Shown: positions 44,996-55,500 of the stretch, one piece after another
How positions within the stretch are numbered: position 1 is the stretch's first letter
Layout of the letters: every line of letters starts with the position of its first letter
Origin: Helopsaltes ochotensis
Lineage: Eukaryota > Chordata > Aves > Passeriformes > Locustellidae
Direction: 5' to 3'
NCBI GenBank assembly: GCA_013400155.1
Contig: VXBM01001580.1
Span: 5,437-69,436, forward strand
Length of the DNA: 64,000 bases
Notes under the pieces: model-generated
Seen by the model: the letters and a program-made list of their open reading frames with translations, nothing else
Told to the model about the DNA's origin: nothing
Databases searched by the model: none
Position numbers and translations under genes: made by a program

Positions 44996-45355
44996 NNNNN
45001 NNNNNNNNNNNNNNNNNNNNNNNNNNNNNNNNNNNNNNNNNNNNNNNNNNNNNNNNNNNNNNNNNNNNNNNNNNNNNNNNNNNNNNNNNNNNNNNNNNNN
45101 NNNNNNNNNNNNNNNNNNNNNNNNNNNNNNNNNNNNNNNNNNNNNNNNNNNNNNNNNNNNNNNNNNNNNNNNNNNNNNNNNNNNNNNNNNNNNNNNNNNN
45201 NNNNNNNNNNNNNNNNNNNNNNNNNNNNNNNNNNNNNNNNNNNNNNNNNNNNNNNNNNNNNNNNNNNNNNNNNNNNNNNNNNNNNNNNNNNNNNNNNNNN
45301 NNNNNNNNNNNNNNNNNNNNNNNNNNNNNNNNNNNNNNNNNNNNNNNNNNNNNNN
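44996..45355. other. Assembly gap, 360 N
   Basis: Undetermined bases. The right flank is tandemly repetitive, so the gap probably covers a minisatellite array. Frames running through it are artefacts. Confidence 0.98.
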
Positions 45356-45425
45356 TCCCTTTTGGCTCCCATTTAGGGATGTTGTTTTGGGGATGATGGG
45401 GCTCCTCCACTCCCTTTTGGCTCCC
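45356..45425. repeat. Edge of a 55-bp-period minisatellite
   Basis: TCCCTTTTGGCTCCC occurs at 45356-45370 and again at 45411-45425, exactly 55 bases apart. The first copy touches the gap. The sequence between them (ATTTAGGGATGTTG and onward) would be the rest of the unit. Only one full period is visible, so the array is inferred to extend into the gap. Confidence 0.6.
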
Positions 45426-45779
45426 TCTGAAAGGCCCCAGCACTGGCGAGGGAGCTGCGCTGTGGGTCCACTGAACATGGGGGTGACAGGGCCAATTTCC
45501 ACAGCTGTCATTAAATGCCACCGGAGTGGGTTTGTGCTCCATGTCCCGCAGTGTCAACCCTCCATGAACAAGGAATTGGCCACAGCGCTGCCACCAGCCC
45601 CCCTTTGCCCTGGTGTTTGCTTCACTAGATTTCCACTCCCTTCTCCTCACATGAGTCAAGAAAGGAAATGAATTAAAAATTCAATATTTTCTAAATATCT
45701 CTATCTATTCTCATGCTTCATTTCTATACTGTCGTATTCCTAAAAATTCTGTATTCCTGCAGAGAGCAAAAAAAAAAAA
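45426..45779. other. Unique noncoding DNA
   Basis: Nothing is recognised. Poly(A) lies at about 45767-45778. Confidence 0.4.
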
Positions 45780-45930
45780 TTAGATTAAATCTGGATACCA
45801 TTATGCCGATTTATGTTGTACCATAAATAACGCTTTAATTAACACGATAAGGAAATCACGATAACATGAAACCAAGCAGGTGCTCAAATCATATCAGGGC
45901 AATCTGGAAAATTGTGGTTGAAGCTCTAGG
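45780..45930. promoter_or_regulatory. Candidate conserved noncoding element
   Basis: TGCCGATTTATGTTGTACC, AAATAACGCTTTAATTAAC and ACGATAAGGAAATCACGATAAC keep four CpGs in AT-rich sequence and pair CGATAAGG (GATA core) with ATCACGATAAC. Repeat-free. Inference only. Confidence 0.3.
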
Positions 45931-47149
45931 TGAAGTTGTGGAGTCTTTGGAATGCTGACATCTCTTTCTAGCTGCTAGAAGATGAATACGAGCACCTTTT
46001 ATAAAAGTACTTTTATTTTGGACTATCTGTGTTTGGGGAGCTTTGCCCTAAATGTCATATGTCACACAGTGAGAGTAAGGAACTAAATAAGGCCTTTTTA
46101 TTATTATCATTATTTTCAATGGGTGTTTTCCTGAGCAAAAAAACCCCCAAAAATCCTAGATTTTATAAGAGAAAACCATTACCAATAGAAATAGGAAGCG
46201 TGGCTTGCCAAAATGCTGCAACAAGACCCCCATGGTGCCAGGCAGGCAGCAGGGAGAAAGGAAAACCCCTCGTTTTGGGTGGTGGTAGTCTGGATCAGAG
46301 AGGGAAAGTACAGGAAATGCAAGGAAAAGGTAGACTTGGAGCAAGGAACAGCACACCTGATTTCTATGGAGAACAGAAGAGACCCTGGGGGTTTTCTGGG
46401 GTCTGGTGGCCCACAGGGGCTCATCAGTGGCCACCTCCAGAGATCTGTGGCCCACTGGGGACAAACCACACCGTGTGTGTCTCCTGCACGGTGTGGAGTG
46501 TCCAGTTTTGGGTTATCTTGCCCATCCTCCTGTTTCTCCTCGGAGAGTTTGAGGTCAGATGCTGAGAATTTTTGGAAAATTGCGCCCCTTTGGAGCGTGC
46601 CATTTCTCCAGTGGTCAGGAACGCAAACAAATAAGGGAAAAGCCGAAGGGAAGCAAGATTTTCACCACGCAGATCTACATCACAACCAGCTCTGAGGATG
46701 ACCAGGTTTACTTGGAGTGGAACCATCTCCGAGGCAAATGCTTAACGCAAGGAGCCAAAGGAAGCATTGCTGTAGGGATGCCTCTTCCAGCCATTCCCAG
46801 ACACAGAAAGAAGCAGTATTCCCGTGTTCCCCTCCAGGAAACAATGACTGCTCATCTAGGCTGCATTATTAGATACCTGTTATTTACTAAGGCAGTTGAA
46901 CTAAAGACCTGGGCACTACTGGACCCGGTTCATGGATATTTATTGCACCAAATCCAACCTATAATGTAGTGTCAGCCTTGTACCAAAGCAGGAGACAGTT
47001 GTATTTATGATTATTAGTACAATATTGAATCATCCTGAACCAATTACTGGTCCAATTACTGTGTCATTATTATCTTCTGAATAGGGCTTGATTTGTCTGT
47101 GATAAATATGATGCAATTAAACTACCTTTTTACATAATAAAACACTGCA
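45931..47149. other. Unique noncoding DNA with a 136-codon open frame
   Basis: A plus-strand frame at 46559-46969 is open for 136 codons with mixed, protein-like composition, but it shows no domain, signal or exon boundary. About one to several such frames are expected by chance in 64 kb. No transposon is recognised. Confidence 0.4.
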
Positions 47150-47780
47150 GGTGTTTATTCTTAAGGGTTTACGGATACCAACAACCAATAGATTTAATTA
47201 AAAAAAAATCCTTGAAATAAATGTGAATTTCATTAAATTGTTCTAGCGCTGGTGAATATTTTAAGACTATCTACCAAAAGATTCTCTCCCTATAATCTGT
47301 CTTAAAAGCTATGCTAAGTGCACAAAAACAATGACCTCAGCTTTTTAATGTTTCAATAATTAATAACATTTCTTTAAAGAACGTGTAATTGGTCTGTAAT
47401 AGTATAACTTAAGAAACAAAAAAGTTATGTGGGTCAAATTGCTATTACCATTGTGTCAGTGTGAGGGATAAATGTATGCTGGCTTAACGAAAAATCTTCT
47501 TAAATTTAAATTTTCTGCTCCATAATTTTAAATTTAGTCTTGCATTTTTAGCGCTACAGCCATAAACATAATATTGACTTCACTCCTGTTTGGTACTAGC
47601 AATGGGTACAGAACTCTGTTGTGCTGGATTTAGGTTTTCTGAAAAGAACAGATCATTGTTGTGAAATCCTACCCGGAATTATTTTGTGTCTCGGCACTGG
47701 GGATAAATACTACAGCTTTAGCTATAAAACAACCAAAGTCAATACAGTGTAAATGGGTATAAAACCTGTTTCTGGGCTGG
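47150..47780. promoter_or_regulatory. Candidate conserved noncoding element, about 600 bp
   Basis: A long repeat-free AT-rich block contains AATAGATTTAATTAAAAAAA, GTTTCAATAATTAATAAC, AACGTGTAATTGGTC, CAGCCATAAACATAATATTG and GGATAAATACTACAGC. TAAT and ATAAA cores (homeodomain/HOX-like) are dense, and a few CpGs persist (TAGCGCTGG, TTAGCGCTAC, ACCCGG). TAGCGCT occurs twice, about 305 bases apart. Composition-based inference. Confidence 0.33.
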
Positions 47781-49839
47781 GTTATGCTGGTTGTCAGAAA
47801 GGAGAATCCCCTTTCCCAGCGTTGCTGTTGGGTTTCTCTGTGCTGCAGAGTCTGAAGGAATGGTGACGTTGATAATGGTGCCTTTTTTCCCCTCTCACAG
47901 CTGAATTCAGCACCTGATCATCAAATTTGGGGTTATCTCGTGTGTGTTGGGTTTGTCTTTTCTCTCTGTGGATTGTGGCAGCACAGGATGTCAGGAGAAA
48001 GAGCGGGTCTCCTGGAGACAGGCCGGATGTTTGATGTGGGAAAATTTTTTGTGTTGGAGCAGAAAAAGCTCAAAAATTTTCTACCAACAGTTGTAACTGA
48101 GTCCAGGGCAGGAAGGAGCTTGTGGTGCAGTTTCACAGACACAGCAGGGAGCAATGAAGCAGAGTTAGGTGGCAGCTCCAGAGGAAGGATGATGCTGACC
48201 CACACCAAACTGGGCTCATGGACCCCTGGCTCTGCATGAGGGAAGCTCCCCACGCTCCAGGCTCCAAAATAACCCTTGGATTTGCAGACTTGCTTTTATA
48301 TCTAAACTGCATTTGATCATTGTCAGCTAGATCCTTTTATGCACGCTTCCAGACATCTGTATTCTTTCCACTGAAGGCGTTCTAAGGAGTAGCTGTGAGA
48401 TGCTTCAGCAGAGGATCTCTCCTGGCTGTCTAACCCTTCACAGGAGTGCTCATGGCTCTGGAACAGCATTTCAGGGCAGGACACACCCCAGCTTCCCAAC
48501 CTGCACCCTTGGGATGTGCCTCTGCACCTCCACAGCTTCACCCATTCCCTCCCATCCATCTTCCCTGCAGCACGGGCCAGGCTGGATGATAAAATAAAGC
48601 TTTTTCAGAAGGTTTATTAAGCAAGACGTAAGGTCAGGCTTTTAGCTGGAAGGCTGGAAACGAAAGGTTACAAGCAAAACAAATACAAACACAGCCCCAG
48701 CCTAAGCTTAAACAACTGGATTCCTTTTCAATTGCTTGGTCTGGTTTCTCAGATCCTGAAGACACGCTGCAGCTGTTGGGATTTGAAGAACCCTGACTTG
48801 TGCCCTAAATCCTGGTGCTGTGGTCAGGCACGAGCAGCTTGGCTCCCCTCCTCTTCCTCCTCTTGCTGCAGCTCCCGGGGCACGCTGACACTCCTCAGGT
48901 TTGAGACAAGACCTTGTTTTTGGTGGAATGACCCTGCTGTAGGCACAGTGTGTAAGCAGTGTGTGTTTCCTCCTCCTACCCCTCACCTCTTTGGGCAGCA
49001 CAGAGCAGATCTGGGTGTCCCCATCCTGGAGACCGGATCTGGGCTCTCCCACCCTGGTTTTGAGATGTTCATAAAGGCCTTGGGGGACGCTGCTGCCTCC
49101 AGCCCCATTTCAGTTCCTCATTCCCACCTCTGGGGCTGCCTGCTGACCATTTTCACCCATCCTTGCTTCCAACATCTAGGTATGGAGTAATTCCTGCAGC
49201 ACCCCTCTTGCCTTCTGTGTAGGACCCACCCAGGGGTCTGCTCTGCCACCCCCCCGCCCCGAGGGGTTTCAGCAGCAAAACTGGAAGAAAGGATGAAGTT
49301 AATTAATTTTTCAGCTTGTTTGTGAAGTAAGACTGGTTAGGGCAGAAAGTTGTAATGAGGGACAATGAAATAAATAACCCAGGCCATCTTTGTGCCTGGT
49401 TGGGGAAGTTACACTCTGTTGGATGATGACGCCCTGATTTAAATTAGTCACAGCCCTACTCCCAAGCATGGATCAGTAAACAGAGGAGAGCTGAATTATA
49501 AAAAAAAAAAAATGACCCCCCCAATCAAATGACAATCTAATGGAAGCATCCTGCATAGTTAATTCTGATAATTATCTCAAAGCAGCCAACACATTTGGGA
49601 TTCTACTGTGGCCCCTCTGCCATCAAGAGCTCGGGTCCCTGTTGGCATCCAGCATCAGTTTTGAGGTCTGTACCCCTGGGATCTGTCTGCCAGGGAGCAC
49701 AGAAGGTCGCAAAGACAAAAAGTATTAATGGGTGGATAATTCCCCACCTTGTAATAATTTACTGGGAACCTGATACTTTTATCATTTGTCACAAACAGCT
49801 CCATGGTGTAATAATATAGGAAGTATCATTGGTGCTATA
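47781..49839. other. Unique noncoding DNA, nothing recognised
   Basis: 48.2-49.2 kb is pyrimidine-rich with C runs near 49245-49260. AATAAAGC followed by AGGTTTATTAAGC near 48593-48623 pairs a poly(A) signal with its complement, without a gene or LTR around it that I can identify. Poly(A) lies at 49500-49512. Confidence 0.42.
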
Positions 49840-50960
49840 AAAAAAAAGTGATGGTGCAAAATTGCACTTCTCTTTCTGCTGAATGGCGCTAAATAGCAGG
49901 GAGTTCCCATTCTTCTATTGCCAGGATTTTGATAATTGTAGATGTGCATTTGCAGGGATCAATTGATAATTTGGATCACATGCCATCAATATTTCATTTT
50001 CTCTATATTTTTAAATGAAAGGAAGAAGCCCAATTTCACAGTGGTAAGATTAAAAAAAGAATCTCATTTTGTTTTCCTGTCTGATGTTAAGGAAGAAAGC
50101 TCATTTCTTGCAGCATAAAGGGATATTAATGAATGCAAAGAGCATTTTCCATATTGCAGAATAAAATTTACTGTTCCAACCAAAGATATTTTATATAAAT
50201 TAAGAGTTTGTTTAAAAAAAATCGAAAATGGGAACTCAATTCTAGACAACACTTAATTTAAACTAAGTGTTAAAATAAAAGCAATAACACTGAGAATAAA
50301 TTAATGAACTACAATTAACTATATTTACAATAAGTGGTTTGGTTGGAAACACCTATTCCCTGCACTGATAAAATAAAACCTGCATCCTGCAAAAGCTGAA
50401 ATAAGTTAAATGAAGATGCTTTTAACAAGGTTATTACTTAAGCAGTGACAGGTTTACAGATTTTAGCACCATTGGGTTTTCACAGGAGCTGCAGCAAGTG
50501 CTAAAATAACACACACCTTCAGGTTCATTAAATTCACCAGTGTGATGAAATAACTGATATTTTTCTATATTACCATAGTGCCTCAAAGAACTGACTATAA
50601 ATAAGATACACTAATAACAACTGTTTGCAGTGCTAAAACAATAAAATAATTCTTCCAGGCTTATATGCAAAGGAAGAAATAAGTGTAAGGCAGACTGTTA
50701 GCAGAGTTATATCTGGTGGCTTTAATTCTACTGGTGCCATGCCTTCAGCCATTTACTTATCATAGAAATGCCCTATAAAATGTTTTATCACTCATTGTGG
50801 CAGGAAGAAATTTGTTTAAAGGCTACATAAAGAGGGGGCTCCCGTCCCGAAATGCTCTCTAATCTGGTGTTTATTGGAGCATTTCTGAAGCCCAGCTTAG
50901 GCGAAGAACTGATTTTTAAAAAGGAGCATTTCAGATGGCAGTAAATCCCCCATTACTCCC
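49840..50960. promoter_or_regulatory. Candidate conserved noncoding region, about 1.1 kb
   Basis: The longest repeat-free AT-rich block in the window is dense in ATTAAT, TAATTT and ATAAA words. It includes the near-perfect 24-bp palindrome at 50248-50271 and further AAGTG-type words (TTAAACTAAGTG, AATAAGTGG). CACTTAA/TTAAGTG words resemble NK-homeodomain (NKX2) sites. No transposon, no exon. Regulatory role is inferred and would need alignment with other birds. Confidence 0.33.
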
Positions 50961-51231
50961 TGTTTGGGAAAGAACCAATGCTGGGGGAAAAGAAGCAGAT
51001 TTCTAATAAATCAATGGAGTGTGGCCTTTGGAGACCTGGGAGGCATATGGGCAGTAATAGAGTATCCCAGGTTGTTCCGTGAACGATTCCATCTGGATGA
51101 GGGCTCGGTGTTATCCGCAGCCTCCTTCTCCCCTAGAACACCTCCAGTCTCCCCCGCAGCCCCTCGCTCAAATGTCAGACCACCTGGGATCCGCAGCTGT
51201 CGGGCTGAAAGCGGAGCTGTCACGGCCCCGC
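50961..51231. other. GC-richer flank of the LTR
   Basis: CpGs occur in GAACG, CTCGG, ATCCGC and CTGTCGGG. On the minus strand the bases next to the LTR read GGGGCCGTGAC (51220-51230). This shares GCCGTGAC with a tRNA-His-type primer-binding site, so some internal retroviral sequence may remain. That is speculative. Confidence 0.35.
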
Positions 51232-51743
51232 TGCCGAGCCTTGGGAAGGCTGGCCTGGAACAGACTGGACAGAGCTGGAGAATAAAGTAGGGATTTATTG
51301 AAAGGCCTTTAGGGTACACCTTGGGCAGGACAGGGCCTGACCAGGCCTACACCCAAGGGGGACACAAAATGGTCACAAAATGGACCCAAAATGGTCACAA
51401 AATGGCTGACCAGTCATGAGGTCTTACATTTTTATAAGTTTTGGTCCATTTGCATCTTGGGGTTTAATTGTCCAATTCCAGCTCCAGGCTGTGAAGTCCC
51501 ATCCTTCTCGTTCCTCCCTCCAGCCCCTGTTGTTTGTGGTTTTGGGCTGAAAGTTGTCCCTGGTGTGCAGCAGGAGAAGGATTTGTTTTGTGTCCCTGCT
51601 GTGTGAGGAACTGAGTGACCCTGAGTGTGAGCTCAGAGCTGCACCCTGGGCAGCACAGAACCTGAAATACATGAAACCTTATCCTTAAGGCATCAGCTGC
51701 TGTCATGGGGAAACCAGGGCACTCTGGGCTGGGGGCTTGCACA
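51232..51743 (-). mobile_element. Endogenous retrovirus LTR, about 510 bp, antisense
   Basis: Read on the minus strand, the segment begins TGTGCAAGCC (51743). It has a TATA box CTTATAAA (complement of 51431-51438). Four copies of an ACAAAATGG or CCAAAATGG word follow (51365-51406), and then the poly(A) signal AATAAA (complement of 51294-51299). It ends near GGCA at 51232. The plus-strand phrases TTTATTGAAAGGCC, ACACCTTGGGCAGGAC and TTGGTCCATTTGCATCTTGG resemble a widespread songbird LTR I know from memory, so the family name is withheld. Boundaries are approximate and no target-site duplication was found. Confidence 0.75.
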
Positions 51744-51807
51744 GGGTGTGGTATGCTCCTTTTATGTAAAAAATACGGGTTTGATGCGTTTTGTACACAA
51801 TGTCCTA

Positions 51808-52082
51808 TCGCCAGCAGGACAAAGGGGAACGGCTTTAGGATGGAGGTCAGGTTTAGGTTAGAGGTTAGGAAGAAATTTGTTTCTCAGAGGGTGTGGAGGC
51901 CCTGGCACAGGTTGCCCAGAGAAGCTGGGGCTGTTCCATGCCTGGAAGTGTTCCAGGCCAGCTTGGACAGGGCTTGGAGCAAGCTGGTCTGGTGGTGGGT
52001 GTCCTTGCCCCTGGCAGGAGGTTGGAATTAGACGAGTTTTAATGTCCCTTCCACCCCAACCTGTTCTGTGATTCCATGATTC

Positions 52083-52086
<4 letters not shown>
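51808..52086 (+). mobile_element. CR1 LINE 3' fragment, about 280 bp
   Basis: AGCAGGACAAAGGGGAACGG, GGTTAGAGGTTAGGAAGAAA, GAGGCCCTGGCACAGG, TTGCCCAGAGAAGCTGGGG, CCTGGAAGTGTTCCAGGCC, TTGGAGCAAGCTGG and TTCTGTGATTCCATGATTCTG run in CR1 order. The 3' end passes directly into a (TG)n(TA)n microsatellite. Confidence 0.95.
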
Positions 52087-52144
<58 letters not shown>

Positions 52145-52158
52145 CACACGTGTATATA
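52087..52158. repeat. (TG)n(TA)n dinucleotide microsatellite
   Basis: About 16 TG units are followed by about 12 TA units and a short ACACACGTGTATATA end. It starts exactly at the CR1 tail (CTGTATATG), so it probably grew from the CR1 3' end. TG runs can adopt Z-DNA and TA runs cruciforms. Confidence 0.95.
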
Positions 52159-52383
52159 AACATATCTTTGCAGTTGGAATAACTGTTTCCAGCACCTAGG
52201 TTTGGTCTCTGTGTGGGTGCTGTTCCCTTCCTGTTGGTGGAGAGGTGAAGCAGGGCTCTGTTGCAGTCAGAGGGTCTAAAACAGGAGCAAATGGGGTTAA
52301 TCAACCCCGCGATGTCACAGGTTTGCTTCAACTTTGCGATGCTGTATCTTTCCTCTGAGCAGTTTGCAATTTTGTTCTCTGGT
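52159..52383. other. Unique spacer
   Basis: Nothing is recognised. Confidence 0.4.
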
Positions 52384-52517
52384 AGAATCACAGAATCACA
52401 GACTGCTTTGGGCTGGAAGGGACCTTAAACTCATCCCATTCCACTCCCTGCCCTAGACAGGCACACCTTCCCCTAGACCAGGTTCCTCCAAGCCCCATCC
52501 AACCTGGCCTTGAGCAA
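52384..52517 (-). mobile_element. CR1 LINE 3' fragment, antisense, first of a back-to-back pair
   Basis: AGAATCACAGAATCACAGAC, TTTGGGCTGGAAGGGACC, GGCACACCTTCCCC, CTCCAAGCCCCATCC and AACCTGGCCTTGAGC are the antisense CR1 3' end. The 3' tail points left. Its truncated 5' end abuts another CR1 of opposite orientation. Confidence 0.93.
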
Positions 52518-52520
52518 AAA

Positions 52521-52633
52521 CTGTGGCCCTGGGGGACATGCTTTGGGGTGGGTTTGGCAGTGTTACGTTAACAGTTGGAGTTGATGATTTTAGAGGGCTT
52601 TTCCAGCCCGGAGGATCCTCTGACTCTGTGATC
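52521..52633 (+). mobile_element. CR1 LINE 3' fragment, sense, second of a back-to-back pair
   Basis: GGGGGACATGCTTTGGGG, GGGTTTGGCAGTGTTACG, TTAACAGTTGGAGTTGATG, TTTTAGAGGGCTTTTCCAG and CTCTGACTCTGTGATC form a CR1 3' end of the subfamily with the GTTAACGGTTGGACTTGATG wording. It differs from its inverted neighbour, so the two are separate insertions rather than one folded copy. Confidence 0.88.
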
Positions 52634-54411
52634 TGTAAGCTGCTGTTTTGCTCACCCTTAGGGAAGAGCGCTGAGGCACTGCTGAGTGAAGGAACTGATG
52701 CACGTCTCAGGTAAGCGAGATACGAAGAGCATGTTGCACCTGGGCAAAAACCTTTTGTAATTTCTCCATTTTGTTTATAAGCCCCTTGTAAAATCTCTCC
52801 GAGAAGAGCAACAGGACCATTTTACTGGTGAATATGGAGAGCAACAGCAATATTAAATGATTCCGAGGCCTTCGACACAAAAGAGCTGTTACTGGCCCAA
52901 ATACAAAAAAGATGTTTTTCATTACAAGTCCTTTATCTCAGGAGTTTCCCTCCCACCTGGAACTTATACAGCTCACTCTCACTGATCTTTTGGAGTTATT
53001 AATCCATTTAGATTTTTTTGTAAACTGCATGAAACGAGTCGGGTTTGAGTGCCTGGTGTTGTTAATAATTTATACTTCATGCGAAAAGAGAATTGATCCG
53101 AAGCGTCCTGGAGAGGCCAATCCATGCTGCCTCTGTGATCAGCTGAGACACAAATTAAATGTGAGGAATAAATGGAAATAAATCGTGGAGAAAAGCTGCA
53201 CAGACCTATTCCAAGCCAGGAGGTGCAGAGCTGGTGAGGGTTGTCAAAGGGAAGAGCACGGTGTCCTTTGAAGCCCGGTCATGGAGACAAGGAGGTGGGA
53301 AAAGATCCTGCAGCAAAAAGTGGTCAAAAGTTCTTAAGAGGAGGAGGAGAGCAGCTCTGTTTCCTGAAGGCAGCACTCCAGATCAAGCAGCTCTTTGTGC
53401 AGATGTTCAAAAACAAACCAAACCACCTCATCCTGGGTTAAAGATGAGCTCCAGTACCTGGGGCTGGATGGGAGGTCAAAGGAGGAGCGCTGGGGGACAT
53501 GAGTAGATGCTGAGGCTGTGCTGGAGCTATGAGATAGACCTGTTGTGTCAAAGGTAAGAGTTTATATTTTCTCCTAAGGAAGAAAAATGTTCAGAAAATA
53601 ATCCCTAATGGAATTTGTGAGGCGTTTGCTGAGCTTTAATTTCATCCTGGATACACTGATACATCCTTTGTTTCTCTTTGCTGTTCTTGTGTTTAAAGTA
53701 ACTTCTACTAGAAGACACACATATCTGACCCAGAAATACAGGAATGTCACAGTCTCTGAGGAATGTGCTGAAGGGAGATTTTCTGGAGCTTTTCAGCTGG
53801 GAATGAAGCCTCCTGCCCATTTATTTACCACAGAGGGAGCCCTGGAGAAGGACGAAGTGCTGGAGTGAAGGAGGTTGTCCAGAGGTCACTGCAGGCATCT
53901 GCTGTTTCTGGAAGTTTCTGTTTTTGAGGTATTTGCTGACTTTGGACAGGTAAACCGCCATGGATTGGTAGAACCTTTTATCAGATATTTTTTCCTATCT
54001 GTTTTCATTGCTACACATGTAAATGAATGCTGGAGGTACTTCTTGTCTTTGTAAGTGTGAACTGTACAGATAAATGCATCCACGTACTTATGTGTCCTCA
54101 TCAGTCTTGATACCTTACTTGTTACTGTGATAGCTTCACCTAAGTTCTGTCATACTTGGTTCAGGACAGATTCATTAACTACTCTTTCTGCCCTGATAAA
54201 TGAGCACCTATTTCAGTGAAATAGTAAATCCAGTATAAATCCCTTGATCAGGGGAATCGTGTTCTTTTGCCATCCCTGCCTAAAAATACTGGGAAATGCT
54301 TATACTGAAAGAAAAATGAGGTCTCTGACACTGAAAAATGCAATGAATTAATATGGTATAGTGGGGCAGAATAATTGAATTATGTGTTTGTACAAACTAT
54401 TTTCAGTGTTC
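52634..54411. other. Unique noncoding DNA
   Basis: No transposon is recognised. 52700-53180 is repeat-free with CpGs in CCGAGG, CTCCGAG, AACGAGTCGGG and ATCCGAAGCG and could contain a conserved element. The rest shows nothing distinctive. Confidence 0.42.
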
Positions 54412-54615
54412 TAGGATCCTGGAATCATAAAATGGTTTGGGTTCAAGGCACCTCAAAGATCTTGTTTTACCCTTTGCCATGAGCAGGGAAACCTCCCACT
54501 ATCCCAGCTTGCTCCAAGACCCATCCAGCCTGGCCTTGGACACTTCCAGAGATCCGGGGCAGCCACAGCTTCTCTGGGAAACCTCTGCCTCACCACCCTC
54601 ACAGGGAAGAATTTG
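54412..54615 (-). mobile_element. CR1 LINE 3' fragment, about 200 bp, antisense
   Basis: TGGAATCATAAAATGGTTTGG, CACCTCAAAGATCTTG, TCCCAGCTTGCTCCAAGACC, CTGGCCTTGGACACTTCC, GATCCGGGGCAGCCACAG and CACAGGGAAGAATTTGG run in order. A deletion has removed a few bases near the GGGAAACCTCTGCC segment. Confidence 0.95.
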
Positions 54616-55269
54616 GTGGTGGCACGTTGTGATCCAAAAACATTTCTGCTCTGGTCCTTGGCACACAGAATGATTCGACACAAAGCAAACCCTCTGTTTG
54701 CACCCTGCAATCATCAGTTGCTAATCATGGAGGGTTGCTCTGCTCTGAACACACCTGTATGAAGCGCGGATCCCTGCATCACTGCATCCCTGTTTATCCC
54801 TCCGTGTCCGTGGTGTCGGATCACGGGGAGCAAACACAGCCTCACGAGGGCAGGTGACCTGTCAGAGCAATAAGCTGTCACCCTGCATTTTCAGTCCCTG
54901 GCTTCTCTGTCGAGATGCTGGTCTGGGTGCCAAGTTTAAAGCTGTTTCTAATGATTTGCCACTTTGCTGTTGAAACTGAAGTAGGAGTGGGAACATACCG
55001 GCTTCGGCCAAACAGTAATCGGTGCTTGAAGGCGATGAGCACCAAAATACTTTCTGGCCACTGTTCATTAATTTTCTCTAAATTCCAAGGGGAAGATGTC
55101 AATTTTTTACCTTTTTGTTTTTTCTTTCCTCTCAGGTTCAGTGTTTCCTGCAGCTTTTGCAGAGTGCCAGGTCCACAATCTGGTTTAGCAAAGGCCACTA
55201 GTCCCCCTGCCATGGGGCTCACATGGAAAACAGGAGTCTGAGAAGCAGAGTCAAGGTTTGGAACTACCA
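54616..55269. other. Unique spacer between CR1 copies
   Basis: A strong acceptor-like pyrimidine tract (TTTTTCTTTCCTCTCAG) ends at 55134, but no matching donor or recognisable coding exon follows. No other feature. Confidence 0.42.
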
Positions 55270-55500
55270 AATCCTAGAATGATTTGGGTTGGAAGGGACC
55301 TTAAAGATCTCATTCCACCCCCTGCCATGGGCAAGGACATCTTCCACTATCCCAGGTTGCTCCAAGCCTTGTCCAGCCTGGCCTTGGACATTTCCAGGGA
55401 TGGAGTAGCCACAGCTTCTCTGGGAAACCTGTGCCAGGGCCTCCCCACCCTCACAGGGAAGAATTTCTTCCTAATTTCTAATCTAACCCTGCCCTCCAAC
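55270..55500 (-). mobile_element. CR1 LINE 3' fragment, about 230 bp, antisense
   Basis: ATCCTAGAATGATTTGGG, TTGGAAGGGACCTTAAAG, CCTGCCATGGGCAAGGACAT, TCCCAGGTTGCTCCAAGCC, GGAAACCTGTGCCAGGGCC and GAATTTCTTCCTAATTTC run in order. It is among the least diverged copies here. Confidence 0.96.

Noticed and set aside
44851..45671. Reading frames of 140-250 codons
   Set aside because: They span the 360-N gap. The known parts are short and featureless.
46559..46969. 136-codon plus-strand frame with protein-like composition
   Set aside because: No recognisable family or splice context. One to several frames of this size are expected by chance.
48590..48625. AATAAAGC followed by GGTTTATTAAGC as gene-end or LTR-end signals
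   Set aside because: Poly(A)-signal words are common by chance, and neither a coding exon nor an LTR promoter lies at the expected distance.
55100..55260. Strong splice-acceptor-like tract at 55134
   Set aside because: No donor-like site or recognisable exon follows before the next CR1.
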